Assembly (NCBI GenBank): GCA_025738555.1
Contig: JAOVFP010000018.1
Coordinates: 992,001-1,056,000, forward strand
Direction: 5' to 3'
Source: Cyathus striatus
Taxonomy: Eukaryota; Basidiomycota; Agaricomycetes; Agaricales; Nidulariaceae
Length of the DNA: 64,000 bases
A program made the position numbers and the translations under genes. Below, piece by piece: positions 35,023 to 48,355 of the stretch. Each line of letters opens with the position of its first letter. The first letter of the stretch is position 1. A model generated the notes under the pieces. It was given only the letters and a program-made list of their open reading frames with translations. It ran no database searches and was not told the DNA's origin.

Positions 35023-38000
35023 GTGATTTATGTTATATGTGAAGTCTGGAGCACTGTTGCACCAAAAAATGATCACAATGATAAGATATGGGTATGTGGG
35101 GTTTGTCCCTTTAAACCAATGCCAGAAAGGCATTGTATTCGACATGAAGACACTATGAAACATTTAGAAAACTATGAGAAATGGACAATGGATCATGTTT
35201 GTAATGAACATTCTCCATTAACTAGGTCCTATAATGTGGCCAATGCACAAAGCAGCACCAGTGGGGTGCTTACTGCAGTTCTGCATGAGCTTGGCTATAG
35301 AGAAAATATGTTGGAGGGTTCATCCACACCTGAGCAAGATAATGACCATGGTCCTATGAGTTTTGGTTTATCTGGTAGTGATGATAGCATTGGATTTGAA
35401 GATAACAACATGATTGATGCATTTGATATTCAAGAATCTCTTGGTGATTTGAATGCTGCACCAGTGGATGATCAAGTCAATCAGATTACAAATAATTTAG
35501 ATTCATGGCTTGAAGATCCTTCTCAAATTTTGTATGAAATGCACTCTGATGAGGAATCAGCAGAAAGATCAGATGATAACTGTGAGGAAAATGAGGAAAA
35601 TATAGATGAATCAGGTATGTTTCATGGATTGTATTTCATATATTTTATTCAATAATCCACAAAGTAATTGTTAATCCTTTTCATTTGGAGACAAATCCAA
35701 GATGGACCAATATAGAACTAGAGCTGAATGAGGATGAAGAATGGTTTCCTTGGCCAAACAATGCTGTATGTTTGAGAATTTCAACCAGTAGGTGCACAAC
35801 CAGATTTAACTTGACTGTAGACTTGCATTCTTGATGTTTTACATCACCTACCACGCTCAGCATTTTCAGAAGCACAGATGTCACTTATTACATGGTCCCA
35901 TCAATTTCTAGGAAATGAAGGTGTCCCAAATAGATCAACAATGAAATCTGTAGAGCGCTTTCTACAAGAAATGTGTGGAATCAAAACCATTCGGTATAAT
36001 GGTGCATTTGGTCACATATATTATGTCAATGATTTACATGCAATTGTGGCCCAGGTATGCATTTATGTATTCTAGTTACTCAGTTTAAATTCATTTGCTA
36101 ATATATGCAAAGGAAATGGCAAACCCTATTGTGCACCAACACCTTGAATTTTTTCCTGAGGACAGTACAGGATATTTCTGTAATGCAAATCAATTTCAGC
36201 AGTGGAGACATGAGCTTGATGCAGATTTGACAACACCAATGATTTGCTCTCATAATCATGATTTTTACATTTATGAACCAGCTTTACTTACAACTGGTCA
36301 ACTATGTGTTCCACATTGTTGGTTCAAAAGAAATGGAAATTTCTTTGGAGATACTTGGGCAATGTCTCAAAATATACAAGGCCAAATGGTTGGGTGGTTT
36401 GTTCATGAATATGAAACAATAGAGGTTGCACTTTCAGAATTCTTGGTCTCTTTTCCATATCTTTGTGATAGCTATGTTCAATGAGACATACATAATCCAC
36501 AAAATATTCTTGGTTTGTTTTTAAATATCATTGCACTGTGTATATTCTAATGATTTTTTAGGCAGTTATAAAACAAAATCTAATGCTATTTATCATATAT
36601 ATAGCCCTTGGACATACACTGACCCTATAGAGGGTAATCATTGGCGAAAGAAAGCAAAAGGACATAGGGTTTTAGCATTCCCTATATGGTTATATTGTGA
36701 TGATACCTCTGGAAACACTTCTAAGTGTTGGAACAAGCATAACAGTTTTCTGTTTACTGCAGCTGGGCTCTCTCATGATCAAGCACATCTTGAATATCAT
36801 GTTCATTTTCTATGTACATCAAATACAGCACCTCCACTAGAGATGCTAGATGGAATTGCTGAACAGGTATGTTTTTAAATTTAAACAAAGTCAGTATTTA
36901 TTTATTGGGTGATTTATAATATAAAAAGGTACAAGATGGACAGAAAAATTGTATATGGGCATGGGATTGCATTTTACATGAGGTGGTATTGATTATCATC
37001 TCTATTCTTGCTGTTCTTGGTGATAATCCCATGCAGAGTGAGCTCTCCTGCCACATTGGACTTCATGGAAAGTTCTTCTGTCGATGCTGCTTTGTTCAGG
37101 GACAAGCAATTTCAAAGGAACAAAACAATGAACAAGAATTAGGTACCACAACTCACTCAGATAGTGATGCAAGTCAAAGCAGCATGGTATCTGAGTCTTC
37201 TTCTGTAGCGGAGGCCATTAGTAAAAGGCATGGGGGAAAGAAGTTGGAAACTGCAATGGAAATGAAAGATCATGTTGTGCGATTCATGAAGGTATATACA
37301 ATGTAATATTGATTTACTTTGTTGAAAACTTCACATATGCTCCTTCCACCAGACAGGAAAGTTCAGAAGTCGTCAAGACACACTAGATAATCTCCATACA
37401 ATATTTACAACAGCCAGCAAAGTTGGTGGAAAGACAAACTCCAAGAAATTAAAGACCCAGTTTGGAATTAAGGATATGTATCAAGATCATTTTACTGACA
37501 TGATATTCAGTATGGCTCGTAAATTGTCTGGTTCATTTCAGCAAAAGCAAGAAAAGATTAATAACTTTATATCAACATTACCAGAACATCTTACAAGTCC
37601 AATATGGCAAATACAAGATGATCTTGATCCACATAGAGATACTCCAGTTGAGATACTTCATGTAATCTTGCTTGGATTTGTGAAGTATCTTTGGCGTGAT
37701 GCTGTGGCCTGAATTTCAAATAATGAAAAGGAATTGCTCACAACAAGACTCTCTTCAATCAATGTAAATGGACTTAATATACCCTGACTTGCTGGTCAAA
37801 CACTTGTAAAATATGCAGGATCTCTAACTGGACGAGATTTTCGCATAATTGCACAAGTAGCTCCATTCACCCTTTATGATCTTGTGCCAAAACCCTGCTT
37901 TGATACTTGGATCTCACTCTCAGCACTGATTCCATTGGTGTGGCAGCCTGTAATTGATGATATTGATACTCATGTGGTATGAATTATATCTAATAATAAG

Positions 38001-39369
38001 TATAGATGTACACTGATATATGATTATAGAATGAAGTTACATTGGCAATCAATAATTTTCTACTGTGTACTGCTTGTTGGACCCCCCGGTGGTTTAACAA
38101 GCCCAAATTTCATATTGTCCTACATCTTCCTGAACATATCAAGTGCTTTGGACCACCAATTCTATTTGCCACTGAGTCATTTGAGTCTTATAATGCACTT
38201 ATACATGCACTCAGTGTTAATAGCAACCGCCAAGCTCCTTCAAGGGATATAGGTCGTGGATTTGCTGCAGCTAATCGCATTCGGCACCTTCTAAGTGGAG
38301 GTAGATTTGTTAAAAAAGGCACTTACATGAATACACCTGTACCTGAACTATGTGAAATTTCTCGAGATAATGTTCGAAAACCTGGACCTGGACCAGTAAA
38401 TCTCATAAAGAAAGATGTTATTCTTCGCAATGCATTGGGATTTCCAATGGACAAACTCTCAATTCGTATGTATTCTTAATTATTCATTGTAAGGGATGAA
38501 GACAACTAAATAATTACTTAATAGACAACTTTAGTCTACGAGTTACCAAGCCACATCCATGGAATAAAACTCAAGCTTCTCAACAACTACCTTCTGATAT
38601 AATAGAAGATAGTTCTGCAATGAACAATATGTATGGATTTTGTGAAAGTTATATCACAAAAAATGGGGACAAGTACAAAGCTGGTTCATTTGTTATTGTG
38701 AAAATCAACACCACAGCAATAATAGGAAAGGTTGTTGAAATTTTGAGTGTCTCTTCATCCACTGATAATTCACTGAGCCATATTAATGTGGAGATGTACT
38801 CAACAGGTGCTATGTCGAGCACTTACAATATGCCAAAGCTAACATCTCAGAACATATATAATATGCTGGAGCCTGATGTAAGTCTTATGATTTTATATTT
38901 CTGTTGTGAATGACAAGTACATGGAAAATTATAGGCTATTATATGCACAGTCAATGTTCAGCACAATTGTGCAGCAAATAGATGTTGTACAAGTCAAACT
39001 CAACCTCAGTGGCAAGAACGCGAAATGACTACAACATATTCCAATGAGATAAAACATTTACCATCAAATGACACAGACTTGATTCTTAATACTGCACAAA
39101 TGCGAAACTCCATTCATTTGCATAATTTCTGTGCAAAAATTGTGAACAATTCAGATGAAGACCGGCTTTTTGCAATTGACCAAGGAATTGCTGCTGAAAT
39201 TGTATCGCAGAAGCAAACAAAAAAACATAAAAAGCAGCATGGACAATCAGCAAGCAGTCCTGCACAGCAGATACACTCCAACTTGGTTCATGGAACTTCA
39301 AATCTACGAAATATTTTGAGAGGAGGTCAAATGTCAAGTCGCACCGGCTCATCAGAGCCGAGTGCTTGA
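35023..39369 (+). pseudogene. Large Agaricomycete DDE transposase, inactivated by stops
   Basis: The exon series reads CGVCPFKPMPERHC...H (zinc finger), WFPWPNNA, LDVLHHLPRSAFSEAQ, TIRYNGAFGHIYYVNDL, FPIWLYCDDTSGN, APPLEMLDGI, LGDNPMQSELSCHIG, TPVEILHVILLGFVKYLWRD, KPKFHIVLHLPEHIKCFGPP, FATESFESYNALIHALS and NRQAPSRDIGRGF. This is a repeat-encoded family common in mushrooms; I place it near the CACTA/KDZ-type RNase H-fold transposases, with the exact clade uncertain. Candidate catalytic acids are in YCDDTSGN, LGDN and the ATESFES segment. Two in-frame TGA stops (37,710-37,712 and 37,785-37,787) interrupt otherwise continuous homologous sequence. The element termini were not found. The C-terminal exon ends SSEPSA-like at 39,369. 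Confidence 0.8.
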
Positions 39370-39577
39370 TCTTGGCACTGGAAGCAACCAAACAATTGTC
39401 ACACAATTCACCATTGACCACGCCACAACTCTCAGTCCACTTGTTTCACCATTGACCTTGCCGTTCAAATTCATTCCTCTCGCCCCCCACCCAAAAAAAT
39501 TTCCGAACCAAGATTTTGCAACTCAAAGTTATCGAACCATGCAGTTTTTGGCCATATTTTGAAGAATTAGGAGATAC

Positions 39578-39587
39578 TATTTAAATA
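39578..39587 (+). promoter_or_regulatory. Possible TATA box of the 39.6-kb gene
   Basis: TATTTAAATA lies about 45 bases before the ATG at 39,631, a short but workable spacing for a fungal core promoter. Judged from sequence only. Confidence 0.35.
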
Positions 39588-39630
39588 CCACTGGCTCAGG
39601 TGAGTAATTTTCTGTTCGCAATACACTCAC

Positions 39631-42600
39631 ATGGATGCTGGTTCCTCTCGCCATCATCGCTCTCGATCAGATTTGCCTCACAACTCCAACCGTGACAGCC
39701 ATGCAGCAGGAAGTTTACCAGAACCACAGCTCTTTGTAGATACCCTTGCAAACCGATATGGGCTGGAGTCTGGCCAGGTATCAGACCTTCATTCAATGAT
39801 TTCTGTGCGTACATGACCAGCTTGCTTCATTGCTTTTACTAACTAATATGTATTTCAGCTTGGGAGCTCCTTGGATAGAGGTGATCTGTTGCTTCGTCTC
39901 GCCAATCAAGCAGCAGCCTACCATAACATGAACACCAACACCGAATTACTAAAGCTAGCAAAAGAAACAGTTGAACGACTGGAGGCCGTTGAACGAGAAA
40001 CACTTATTGACTGGAAACCTACGTGGATACAGAAGGTAATGTCTTGGGTTGATTCATAAAGTGCGCATTTTGCTGATATTTTATGAAGGATAAAATTCTT
40101 GCTTGCACGAAGGATAAACTCGTTGACCCAAGTCTAGGCTCATACGTACAGCTCTCAATAGTAGTCCTGGTATGTTTATAGATTGTCAGTATAGCCCTCG
40201 CTGATGATGGATTATAGAAAGCACTGCAAATGGATTCCGAAAAAAAATTTCAGTTATCAGACGTATTTTCAAGGATCGAAGCATTGCAAGTACTCGAGAA
40301 GCTTGTTCGTACCAACACACGGAGCATGTTGAATCAAATGAGAGCCCATGTATGTTGCAGGTGCCTGCTTTTACCGATCACTCACACTCCTTCGTCGCAG
40401 ATCCGAGAAAGCGTCGAGGATAAATCAGTCAAGCTCGAGTCCCTGGCCCAGGAACTCTGGAATAAATTCAAATCAAGCAAGTTTGAAGAAGTTCCTCGCT
40501 CGTTCACGGTCAGAGTTGCAATTATGGTGAGCAATACTGCTACTTGAATTGTAGTAGGGCTGCCAACCGTACCGTAACGGTTTACGGCCGTATAAAGTAA
40601 ACCGTTTACGGTACGGGTTTTAGCCGTAACCGTACCGTACAGACATTTTTTGAACCTTCTACGGTACGGTACGGGTACAAATACGGCCGTTTACGGTTTA
40701 CGGTTATGATAAATACTGAATTACTTCTGTAAGATCCGAAATTTCCACTCAACAGGTATAATATGCACGAAATATATAACACACATAATGCATAAGTAGA
40801 ATAACTAATAAGTTTTAGTTATACATAAACTACCTCGAGTCACTGGCCACCTCAGACTCTTTGAAGCTTGCAGTAATGTTTTACGATCATAATGCTGCGA
40901 ATCGTCTCCGGCTTGAGACTTGCGCAATGGATAGATATAGTATCGCATCCCCCAGAAAAGATTCGCTCCTGCAACTGTAGAGCCTAAAAATAGATAGAAG
41001 TCAGTGAGCTGTTATTAATATGCAAACGTTGAAATTGAACTACCAGGAATCCCAAATAAATTGCACGCTAAACGATATAATGCAGGGAACTAAAAGCGGC
41101 GGCTAAACTACCACTCCAGAGGATTGCAGGAGTCGAAATCCTCGGGTGGGAGCTTGAAATAATCACATAGCTCATCTGCAGTGACATGTAGCTTGCGAGA
41201 ATACCTTGTAGTAAAGCCGCTGTTACCTGAGACCCCAGTGCCGGTGACAGATATAGAAAAAAATGTGGAGGGGGTGTTTAAATCGGAGGTATCAGGGCAC
41301 CTAGTAACATAGTTCTTCTGAAATTAATCTTCAAACTTCTGTTTCGAATTTTCGAGGTATGTTAGCAAAGTGTTGTCGTTGTAAAAATCGTACTTCAGCC
41401 CTTCATATGAGATACGCGGGTCCAGTACTGCATTAAAGACAATAAGTTTATATTTCTACATATTAATAACGTTTAAAAGCGAAATAAAACATACATGCAG
41501 CCCATGTATAGTGGTGATATTGTTATCAACTTAGACTTGGAAACTTCAGATCGATCCAATGAGAGCGAAGTTTGTCTAGTATTGCTAAAAATTACGACAG
41601 ATTTGTGGAACGCTAGAAAGATAATCCTTGATGAAAGTGTGATAGCAGTGAAAAAGACGAGTACAGGAGGCCGAGGAGAGTTGCAAGTCATAACATAGAG
41701 GAGTCCAGAATGTATGCGGTATGCCTTGGGAGAACAAGAGCATAAACGAAGTTGACAGACTACTTACTAGTACTTAAGGTATATCTTTAAGCATTCACGC
41801 GCATGGTTAGTTTATCATCATTGATTAGTTTTAGGCGATATGCAGACAACACGTCGCAACGGTAAGCATTGTTTGCTCATAGCCTGGAGAACAAATAGAT
41901 GTACTCAACTAAGCCGTATATACGGCCGTAAACGGTTATACGGTACGGTTAATTACGGGTGAAAACCGTCCCGTACCCGTACCGTATGAACAATTTATTT
42001 TGCTCATACGGTACGGCAATATATACCGTACCGTACAAGCCGTAACCGTTTTGTACGGTTACGGTTGGCAGCCCTAAATTGTAGTTGATGTATCAAATAC
42101 TTCCAGCGTCGGTTCGCATTCGAGAACCCAAACCTCACTGGCGAGGATCAAGATCCTGCAGCTGCAAGTGACAGCGAAGATGCCAGCGAGAACACCGATG
42201 AGCCAGCCAGCAAAAGACAGCGTGGAAACAACGGAAAGCGAACACTCAGGAAGACTGGGAAGTTTGGGTTTTGGAAGGCTTTCGATGCATTTATGAACCG
42301 TTTGAGGAAGGATTTGGGGACAAGCTTGAATAGTGAAAACTGGAAGAGGTGCGCTGTTATACTCATATGTGGATGTGGTGCATGGCTTATACTCCTATAG
42401 TTATGTTGCTGAAACGATTCAAAACGACCGTGATCGTACATCACGGCCAAGTCGACATAGAGGTCCAATATTTCCACTCAACAGTGCGAATGCCGGGCGT
42501 GGTGGATATTGGGAAGATGACACCACAAGCGCACCAGAGTCCGTTGCACTCGCCTCCTCACCAGAGCCCCATTCCTCGCCTGCACCTGCACATATACACC

Positions 42601-42956
42601 TTCACAGTAATACCCAGCCTACGAATTCGTCATCAGTAATTCGTCGTTCAGCTACTCCCTCGTCGACAGCAGCACCAGATAGTTTTGGGGCCCGACGTCA
42701 AACATCATTTTCAGCACAGGTTTCTCGTCGAGCTGGCATACAGCTTCCTCCTGTGGAGTCATTCATCAGTCAGCCAAGTACACGTCATTCGCTGGCTGAA
42801 CCGTACTCTACGAATACATATAATGCGAGAAGTGTATCAAGTCCTTCTCAAAGGCCGTCATCAGCTGCAGATAGGACAAACCAGCGCAACGAGCCCCCCT
42901 TCCCATTTGCTTCTTCTGACCAGTATAACCACAGGGACCGTGAACTTTGGAACTAG
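39631..42956 (+). CDS. Seven-exon gene of unknown function, carrying a hAT element in intron 5
   Basis: Exons 39,631-39,804, 39,859-40,035, 40,089-40,169, 40,218-40,349, 40,401-40,526, 42,107-42,348 and 42,401-42,956 join in phase to a 495-aa protein. The first half is helical and charged (LHSMISLGSSLDRGDLLLRL, LAKETVERLEAVERET), suggesting coiled coils. Then comes a short conserved-looking stretch FTVRVAIMRRFAFENPN and a basic segment KRQRGNNGKRTLRKTG that could be a nuclear signal. The last 185 residues are low-complexity Ser/Pro/Arg. I do not recognise the family. It starts about 260 bp after the transposase pseudogene in the same orientation, so it may be a second gene of that element rather than a host gene. 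Confidence 0.65.
40555..42076 (-). mobile_element. hAT transposon relic inserted in an intron
   Basis: The termini are TAGGGCTGCCAACCGTACCG and its inverted counterpart GTTACGGTTGGCAGCCCTA. The flanking 8-bp duplication AATTGTAG is perfect (40,547-40,554 and 42,077-42,084). Subterminal regions are packed with GTACCGTAACGG-type repeats. On the minus strand, remnants of the transposase C-terminal half are readable: DPRISYEGLKYDFY, ELCDYFKLPPEDFDSCNPLEW and the dimerisation end ERIFSGGCDTISIHCASLK ending at a stop. The N-terminal half is missing, so this is an internally deleted, inactive copy. Its minus-strand order is opposite to the host gene. Confidence 0.92.
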
Positions 42957-44445
42957 AGTTCAACGTACCTACTTCGTCAGTATTTACAAGCTTCTTTATT
43001 CACTCATAGTATACATCTTGTCTTTCACTATAATACCCTTAAATGCATTCTATTGCTTTCTATTCATTGATCTACTTGAGCGAGGACCAGGAGAGTGACT
43101 ATCGAGATCTCGAAAAGGCAGCAAGAGGGGCCTCCCTTCCCATCAGGCCCTGAGCAGACTATGTGTTGAACACCTCCGGCACCCTATCCTCGGTTCATAA
43201 TCGCTCAATAGTATTCAGGATCCAAACGTCGAACGGATGCGCGATACATGCATATCGTTTACTCGGTACGTAGGAGCTAAATGCATAATCCGAACATGCC
43301 TTAGTGTCCCCCGTGTAGTTGAAGCATTTGAGCTAGACTTTCCATAGGATCGCAGCATGGTATTGAAATAGTTCTGCACGATCGCCGATCTCGCGAGGTC
43401 TCGCATGGTGTCAGCGAAATGACAAATCAGGTTTGACTTTATGCCTTGTTATTCCTGTTATTCCCCTGACTTAGGCTGACTTAGGCTCCTTAAACATGCA
43501 TAATTTTATAGTAAGTCGTAAATAAAATAGGCTCCAACGATACCTTAAGAGGCTTGAATTCGACTCCGTCAGACGTCTCAATCTCCAATGCCAAAAGCTG
43601 CTGATGCATGATGCATAATGCTCAAGCTGCAACACGTATGATATCGAACTACCGTGTCATCTGGTTTCACGGGTTTTTTCGACGGGCCTTGCTTATTAGT
43701 GGTTTGTAAATGTGGCATTTCCGGTGTTCAGTTGGTAGATAGGAGCGGGATGGCGAAGCAGCCGGCCGTGGTTGGCAAGGGTTGGTATCGTCAGTTTTAA
43801 GCGCCTTCCCTGCCCTAAAGAGTGTCTTCAATTTGTTTATTGTCCGCAGATCAGAGAGTCGACTGCCAGTATTGGGCCAAGTCCAAGTTCTTGAGTCAAG
43901 TTATATAAATCTTGGTTCAGCCTGATTTCATCGCCTCAAATAACTGCTTCAGCTTGGTTTCAGCGAGTGAGTCTCAGTTTCATTCATGAATTAAAGCAAT
44001 AAATTCTGCACACGAGCACGCCTGTTGAATTGATGCACCTGGAAAACGTCAGTGAAAAGAAAGTATCGTGTTACTGTGGCACTGAAGTGTAGCGCTTACG
44101 ATGGATCCGAGGTATAATGATATGATCAATATTGGACGCCGGCACCGGCGTTGATGCGGGGGTGAGGGCAGCAGTGGTTCATTTGGTTTTGGCGGTTCAG
44201 GTGTCTCTTGAAAGCTATGTTCAAAATTTGAGAATAGAGACTTACCTATAGCTACACGTCCCAATATATTATGCAGCACTTATATAGTACTTCTTCAAGT
44301 CATTTATGCACATTGTTAGTATTATTTACGGAAGCGCATTACGAGCACGTGGTTAATGACTCGTCAATTTAATGCGCGCCCACAAAGTTCATCAACTGTC
44401 CAATTCAATAACCGTTCCTTCCTTTCCCGCTTTCTTCCTCCTACA
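42957..44445. other. Intergenic, nothing recognised
   Basis: The minus frame 44,049-44,279 and other short frames have no motif or splice partner. The last few hundred bases should contain the promoter of the F-box gene; several ATG codons precede 44,446, including one in frame at 44,356. Confidence 0.3.
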
Positions 44446-47009
44446 ATGGCACGCAGATCATCACGCCTTAAGTCGTCGCTCCCCACAAAGGAACCCAAAT
44501 ACGAAATTGAGACCGGCTCTGACGATGAGTTAGTCGTGAAGCCGCCGCGCAAGAAGCAGAAAGCCGCCATGTCTGCCAAGCAAGATGGGGACTCGGGCAG
44601 GAGCTCTACCGTGATGAAGAAAGTTAGAGGACGCCGGGGTGCATTAAAGCAGCTCCCCGAAATGCCATTGGATATTCTTTACGAGGTGAGGATTACCACA
44701 TGGCTGTTTCGTCAAAACACAACTAAAGTATCACTCAGATTCTAGGACAACTGGAACCATTGGACCTAGTTCAGTTAACGCGCACCTCTAAGGCGTTAAG
44801 GAAGATCCTTACGGAAAAGTCTACTATTTTCATATGGAAACAAACTCGTTCCAATGTGAGTAGTATTCCTGACTGTCCAGAAGACTTGAGCGAGCAAGCA
44901 TATGCTGCTCTAATCTTCGACACTCACTGCATCGGGTGCCAATCATCAAGGCACACTATCTTATATTGCTGGGAGTTCCGTGCTAGGTGGTGCACGAAAT
45001 GCATTTCGGAAGATCCTAGGTTTATATTTTCAACTGTTAACTGTGACACTACTCACTACTTACAATATAACACCAGGTTCTTCCGATCTAACAGATTTGG
45101 CATGCAAGGTTACGATTACAGTGTATTACGAACAAGTCCCAAAATGGTTATAGAGTGTGGAACAAAACGTATATCTTTACATGTGTCTTATTGTCGAGTT
45201 CTAACTGAATACATTATGAACACAGGGAATCGAAGGAATCAAGAGTTGTATTACGAACCTTTCTTGAGGAAGAGCCAGGAGCAATACAGCCAGCTGGACG
45301 AAGCTGGAAGGAAAAAGTGGCAGGTTTCTGAAACGAAAAAGATTGAAAGGATTCGAGCGGTAAGTGACTTGATGTTTCACATGTACGACTGGGTACTTAC
45401 ATTAGATGTAACTAGCACGGAGCACAATGTCAAAGGTGGATTGAAGCTCGTGCGGAACGGCGTCTAGATATGCGCAATGATCTTCGTGCCAGGCGGGTTC
45501 AAGAGTACGTACTCACAATATTCCCATGACCAATAAACTAAACTATATACTTACCAGGATCACTAATCGACTCTGTGCTTTAGGATGGGCAGATGAAATC
45601 AACAGTTTACCATTAAAGAGCCAACTAGATCGCCATCCTCTTATACGCCCCCAGAAGGAGCTCACCGAGCGAAGTACGTAAACACAGTCTACTTGCATCC
45701 AATTTACATTGATATCCGGATAGATTGGCAAAATATCAGACCTCAGCTCATCGCCTTCCTCGAGGACGAGAAGCAGAAACGCATTAACCAGCTTGAGCTT
45801 GACAGATTGCTAATGCATCGCAGTGCTCTCCTCGAGTTCCACGAGCAACTCGCAAAAATGAGACCTATCAATGCAATCATCCCGCCTCCGGTACACCTAT
45901 TCGCCTTTGAACCATTCCGCCGCCTTATCCTCGACACTCCCATCTCATCCGATCTCACAGAGAATGATTTTGAGAATATACAAGAAGGGCTTGACACGTT
46001 TTTCACCGAATGGAAACAAGAAAAAGACCACTTGCTACTGCGTATGGTCCTCGGTGGACCAGTAAGCCAAACGGATCTATCGAACGCAGAAGCCATTCTA
46101 ACACGCGCAACGACTGCGTTCCACTGCAAAATGTGCTCCAAAGGGTCGATTCACTACCCCAGAATTTTGGTACACGAACATGCGGCGCATCCGTATGCGT
46201 TTGGTTTGGACGCGCGGTTCCCGCTGCATTTACGCAAGGCATTCGATAGGCTCGCGTGTGGTACTTCTGAGAATGCCTATAATGCTATGATCGAGTACCA
46301 TAGGTGCTATAATAAAGCTGCTTCGCTGGTAATCACTACGTGTGGCCTTGATCCTGCTGTGGCCACTGTAAAGGATATGGATGACATTGATCCTATTCTT
46401 GAGTATCATCATGAGCATGCAGAGACTGGTAAACGGACATTTGTAACTTGGAGGTCAGCGGTATGTGATTACCCGTGATTATTATATGACAATGACTTAC
46501 CGGCTTTTTAGATTGATAAGTTCGTTTCCCACTTCAATTCACCCCGCAAGGTAGCAGAAATTTGTGAAGTCGCGGACGAGGCGATGTCTCGAGCTATAAA
46601 GCATCGTAGATACGAAGATTCCATTCAGGAAAAACAGGAAAAAGAGATTCGCCGAAACTGTCACGACCGATACGACTCGCATTCGCATTCGGAATCGGAC
46701 TCTGAATCGAACTCGAACTCGGATGACGACGACGACGACGAAAAAGTTATGGAACGCTCATTCCATGTGTCCTATGTATGTACCCTGTGTCGTTTCCGTG
46801 ATGTCGCATCTGAAATGAAGAAACATCTATTGAACGAGTACGTATTTAGTCAAGATTCTTATTTTTGACGTACATTGAAAGAACTTTTTAGGCATAAGCT
46901 TAAGAATGTCACGAAGGACGATATTGTCAGGCATATTGATGACAATGAGGCCTACTTTGAGTATTCATTTCCAATAGATCACCTTGGGCTTGATATTTGT
47001 ACTATATAG
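44446..47009 (+). CDS. F-box domain protein, seven exons
   Basis: Exons 44,446-44,685, 44,739-45,359, 45,416-45,504, 45,558-45,673, 45,724-46,460, 46,512-46,837 and 46,892-47,009 give 748 aa with every phase matching. The start MARRSSRLKSS was chosen over the in-frame ATG at 44,356 because it matches the usual beginning of these proteins. The N-terminus is basic. At about residues 70-110, LPEMPLDILYEILGQLEPLD...LTRTSKALRKIL is an F-box, which docks to Skp1 in SCF ubiquitin ligases. A cysteine-bearing segment (CIGCQSSRH...CTKC) follows, typical of the Agaricomycete F-box family. Later comes an acidic Ser/Asp run (residues near 640-660) and a C-terminal C-x2-C segment (YVCTLCRF). The substrate is unknown. 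No disabling mutation was seen. Confidence 0.88.
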
Positions 47010-47023
47010 TATGTATGTATGGG

Positions 47024-48355
47024 TATATCTGTGTGCGAACGAATTGTAAATGTGACTGTAACTATGTTCGGCTAAACAAAAAACGACAAACCAAACCAAC
47101 CCCACAGCCATCAAATAGATCCCCAGACTTCCCACCGACCCATTCGGCAACAACACAATCTTCCCCACCGTCCGATTAACGCACAAACAACACTTCCACC
47201 TACAACCTCTGGAGCACTCGCATAAAGGAACGAACTTATTATTAAACCTACCAAGAGAAAGTATAACGCAGCTTGCGTGGTATTACCGCACTGCTTTTTC
47301 TGGTCTGGGATGTTCTTCTGAAGAGTTGAACGGGAGAGGAAGTGTCCATGTTACGTTTGCTGAGGCACATGAGGAGAGGGTAGATGGGAGGGGGTTTCAT
47401 CTTGTTAGGGATAGTTGGGTATGTGAGCCGCCCAGTGGGTGGATTGGATCATAGAATTTTCCGTACTATCAAGGTGTTCGTTCAAACTAGAGGGGAGATT
47501 TGGGGAAAGATAGGTGACTGACCTCTAGTCCGTATAGGTAGGAGGTGCCGATCGATTGAGGGAATACGACAGGGCAGAATACGAATAGAAAGCCGCGGTT
47601 CGATACGCCTCTGCCTGCGATCTTCAGGGTATCCACCACTGCATCCACTTTTTACCAACCATGAATAACAGAAATACGAGAGGAGGAAGGAACGTACGGA
47701 AGACCCATATGTGTAAATCATCTCTAGTCCCGCCTCCCACGTTCCTTCCCGCAAATACCCCAGACGAAAAAGACGTTTTAGCATACCAGAGAAGCAAAGA
47801 ACAGTTTCCATAAGACGATATCGACCACCAAACGGAGTGGATAACCTGGCGTTTCAACCACCTCCTGTTCCTCGACTTCCAGTAATGCTTGAGATTCCAC
47901 CACGCATTCCTGCTCCGCCACGACCAAACCCACCACCGCTTCTACGCCTGAATATGCTGCATATGGAGGTAGAGTGTGTCGAGAGAAAGGGGACATACGT
48001 GGTGTGATATTGTGGTAGCCGCAAGGCGGTTGGTTGTTGGGCTGTAGAGTCACTTCATTGAAGTGTAGTGATCCGTGTTGGATCCGTGGTGAAGTAAACG
48101 TTGTACTACGCAGGAGTTTAGCACCAGGGGGAAACTAGAAGCAAAGGATTTCAGACATGTACAATCATAGTGGTACCGGGATGCTGCAAGTGCACACTTA
48201 GTTGGGAAGGCAGTGAGTGAGATGGGTCGTGGTTGAAGGTTTTGAGAACGGAAGTGGATTGGTGGAAGACGGAACTGGATTCTTCGGAATGGGCCGAGTG
48301 ATGTCACGTGGTAAGAAATTGGTCTGTGCGGCCTGCTTCGAATTTGCGGTGCTTG
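47024..48355. repeat. Segmental duplication, copy 1 (uninterrupted)
   Basis: This matches 53,540-54,782 plus 57,842-58,010 in direct orientation at moderate identity. Shared blocks include GAACGAATTGTAAATGTGA, CCGTACTATCAAGG, AGGTGACTGACCTCTAGT, GCCACGACC/GCCAGGACC proline-glycine tract, GGTACCGGGATGCTGCAAGT and GATGGGTCGTGGTTGA. The copy begins just after the F-box stop codon. A further weak fragment of its end recurs near 49,130-49,200. Confidence 0.8.
47119..47454 (+). CDS. Open segment of unrecognised protein, possible exon
   Basis: This frame is open for 111 codons. It reads PTDPFGNNTIFPTVRLTH, LLLNLPRESITQLAWYYRTA, GSVHVTFAEAHEERVDGRG and ends WIGS-stop. The corresponding frame in the duplicate at 53.66-53.97 kb is recognisable but broken by stops and shifts, so protein-level homology extends across the duplication. 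No ATG is well placed, so it would be an internal or terminal exon, or a remnant. I do not recognise the family. Confidence 0.35.
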   Translation: MPRLPTDPFGNNTIFPTVRLTHKQHFHLQPLEHSHKGTNLLLNLPRESITQLAWYYRTAFSGLGCSSEELNGRGSVHVTFAEAHEERVDGRGFHLVRDSWVCEPPSGWIGS

